Assembly (NCBI RefSeq): GCF_002573715.1
Contig: NZ_PDHM01000009.1
Span: 184,748 to 248,747 of the forward strand
Source of the DNA: Paenibacillus sp. EZ-K15
Lineage (GTDB): Bacteria > Bacillota > Bacilli > Paenibacillales > Paenibacillaceae
Direction of reading: 5' to 3'
DNA: 64,000 nucleotides
Below are positions 63,061 to 64,000 of this stretch, in pieces. Made by a program: the position numbers and the translations under genes. The notes beneath the pieces are model-generated. The model did no database searches. It was given only the letters and a program-made list of their open reading frames with translations, and was not told the DNA's origin. Each line of letters starts with the position of its first letter. Position 1 is the stretch's first letter.

Positions 63061-63765
63061 ATGAATGTGGAATCCGTAATGTCGGAGCTTGAAGCACTCG
63101 GCAAGGAACGGCTCAAGAAAATGTACCTGTCCAATGGGGCGCGTGAACCGCTCTTTGGCGTAGCAACAGGCGCCATGAAGCCGATTGCCAAGAAAATCAA
63201 AATCAATCAGCCTTTGGCTGAGCAGCTTTACGCCACCGGAAACTATGACGCCATGTACTTTGCCGGCATCATTGCAGACCCTAAAGCGATGACGGCAGCG
63301 GATTATGATCGTTGGATGGATGCGGCCTATTTTTATATGCTGTCCGATTATGTGGTTGCCGTAACGTTGGCAGAGGCGGATATCGCGCAAGACGTTGCTG
63401 ATCAATGGATCGCAAGCGGTGAAGAGCTTAGAATGTCGGCGGGGTGGAGCTGTTACTGCTGGCTGCTCGGAAGCAGACCCGATCGTGAGTTCCCGAAAAG
63501 TAAAATCTCGGCCATGCTCGAACTGGTGGAAAAGACCATTCACGAGTCTCCGGACCGAACGAAATCCGCGATGAATAACTTCATGTACACTGTAGCCGCA
63601 TCTTATTTGCCGCTCCATGATAAGGCGGTTGAGACCGCAAAGGCCGTAGGACCGGTAGAGATGAAGCGGGGCGATAAAAGCAAGTTCCTGAACGCTTCCG
63701 AAAATATTAGAAAAGAAGTTGAGAGAGGGAAGCTTGGTTTCAAACGCAAGTATGTAAGATGTTAA
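63061..63765 (+). CDS. DNA alkylation repair protein (AlkD-like HEAT-repeat)
   Basis: This 234-residue helical protein belongs to the DNA alkylation repair family. Its HEAT-like repeats are seen in LAEQLYATGNYDAMYFAGIIAD, DRWMDAAYFYMLSDYVVAVT in sections, and SAGWSCYCWLLGSRPDREF. AlkD-type enzymes remove alkylated purines; whether this member has the catalytic residues is not certain. GAAGGAAG lies about ten bases before the ATG. No alkylation-response genes are adjacent. Confidence 0.8.
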   Translation: MNVESVMSELEALGKERLKKMYLSNGAREPLFGVATGAMKPIAKKIKINQPLAEQLYATGNYDAMYFAGIIADPKAMTAADYDRWMDAAYFYMLSDYVVAVTLAEADIAQDVADQWIASGEELRMSAGWSCYCWLLGSRPDREFPKSKISAMLELVEKTIHESPDRTKSAMNNFMYTVAASYLPLHDKAVETAKAVGPVEMKRGDKSKFLNASENIRKEVERGKLGFKRKYVRC

Positions 63766-63941
63766 ACCATTCGTTAGTTTTAATTGGCGAGGCAAGCGGG
63801 ATTCTGACGGAATGTTTCGATTGCGGTGCGATGCAGGCGATACTCGGCCGGACAACTTTACATATTCGCGTTGTTTAATAAACGGCTGGAAATGAACGCT
63901 GATCTCGTTTATGAAACCTATTAACCTGTGAAATGCTCTTC

Positions 63942-64000
63942 TGTCAAGAAAGTGGACACCTTTAGAAGTTAAGCTGCATTCTCGTAGTAGAGCTGTTCAA
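63942..64000 (-). mobile_element. Right end of a probable IS3-family insertion sequence (partial)
   Basis: TGTCAAGAAAGTGGACACC begins the element at 63942, the form of end seen in IS3-family elements. A minus-strand frame ends at TAA (63969-63971) and reads EQLYYENAA before its stop, resembling a transposase C-terminus. The rest lies beyond the window, so the family is inferred from the end only. Confidence 0.5.
63969..64000 (-). CDS. Probable IS3-family transposase, C-terminal fragment
   Basis: Only the last nine codons and the stop lie in the window, running in from the right. The residues EQLYYENAA and the 27-base distance to the element end fit an OrfB-type transposase. The call depends mainly on the adjacent terminal repeat. 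Confidence 0.4.
   Translation of the reverse strand, partial: EQLYYENAA

Noticed and set aside
63034..63855. A 273-codon minus-strand frame
   Set aside because: It runs opposite the AlkD-like gene, which has a good SD and family motifs.

Overview
The window looks like chromosomal DNA from a Gram-positive, spore-forming soil bacterium of the Paenibacillaceae, most likely Paenibacillus. The signs are S-layer-homology (SLH) anchored surface proteins over 1000 residues long, many carbohydrate ABC importers without ATPase genes, each beside an AraC-type regulator, a spo0M homologue, a YheC/YheD-type spore-coat ATP-grasp protein, strong AAGGAGG ribosome sites and T-tailed intrinsic terminators. 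Family names come from recognised motifs and architecture; no database search was run.

Region 1 (1-15.4 kb) encodes large secreted proteins. These are an SLH protein fusing a phosphodiester-glycosidase domain to a metallophosphoesterase, a small ABM-domain protein with a Gfo/Idh/MocA oxidoreductase, an SLH protein with two tandem metallophosphoesterase modules behind a Pho-box-like promoter, and a GHL10-type glycoside hydrolase that shares a carbohydrate-binding-like module with the first protein.

Region 2 (15.4-20.6 kb) holds household genes: a TVP38/TMEM64 membrane protein, a ydbST-like pair of PH-domain membrane proteins, a WYL regulator, a GyrI-like protein and a GNAT acetyltransferase.

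Region 3 (20.7-25.3 kb) is a CUT1 sugar importer with its AraC regulator, interrupted by a MITE-like element of about 180 bp.

Region 4 (25.4-31 kb) holds an acyltransferase, a YheC/YheD-type ATP-grasp protein and, divergently, a three-gene operon: an adenylate-forming enzyme followed by sbnA and sbnB, which make L-2,3-diaminopropionate. No NRPS or siderophore genes are nearby. This is the best candidate for an undescribed small-molecule pathway. A sigma-K-like promoter and a perfect 52-bp palindrome bracket it.

Region 5 (31-45.2 kb) carries two sugar-uptake loci. One is an AraC sensor-regulator divergent from an LplB/YtcP/lipoprotein importer. The other is a sensor-regulator, lipoprotein and MalF/MalG permeases followed by an oxidoreductase and an aldose-1-epimerase-like gene. 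Region 6 (45.9-51 kb) is a giant SLH protein with a choice-of-anchor-I-like region and a 5'-nucleotidase.

Region 7 (51-53.1 kb) has an FMN riboswitch controlling an EamA/DMT transporter, a candidate flavin transporter. Region 8 (53.1-58.8 kb) is another Lpl-type importer followed by a Nif3-like protein and a GntR/FCD regulator, with a clear promoter and a perfect inverted repeat at its head. Region 9 (58.8-64 kb) holds spo0M, an RlmD-type rRNA methyltransferase, a DUF4256 protein, ribosomal protein L25/Ctc with a possible 18-codon leader ORF, an AlkD-like protein and, at the right edge, the end of a probable IS3-family element.
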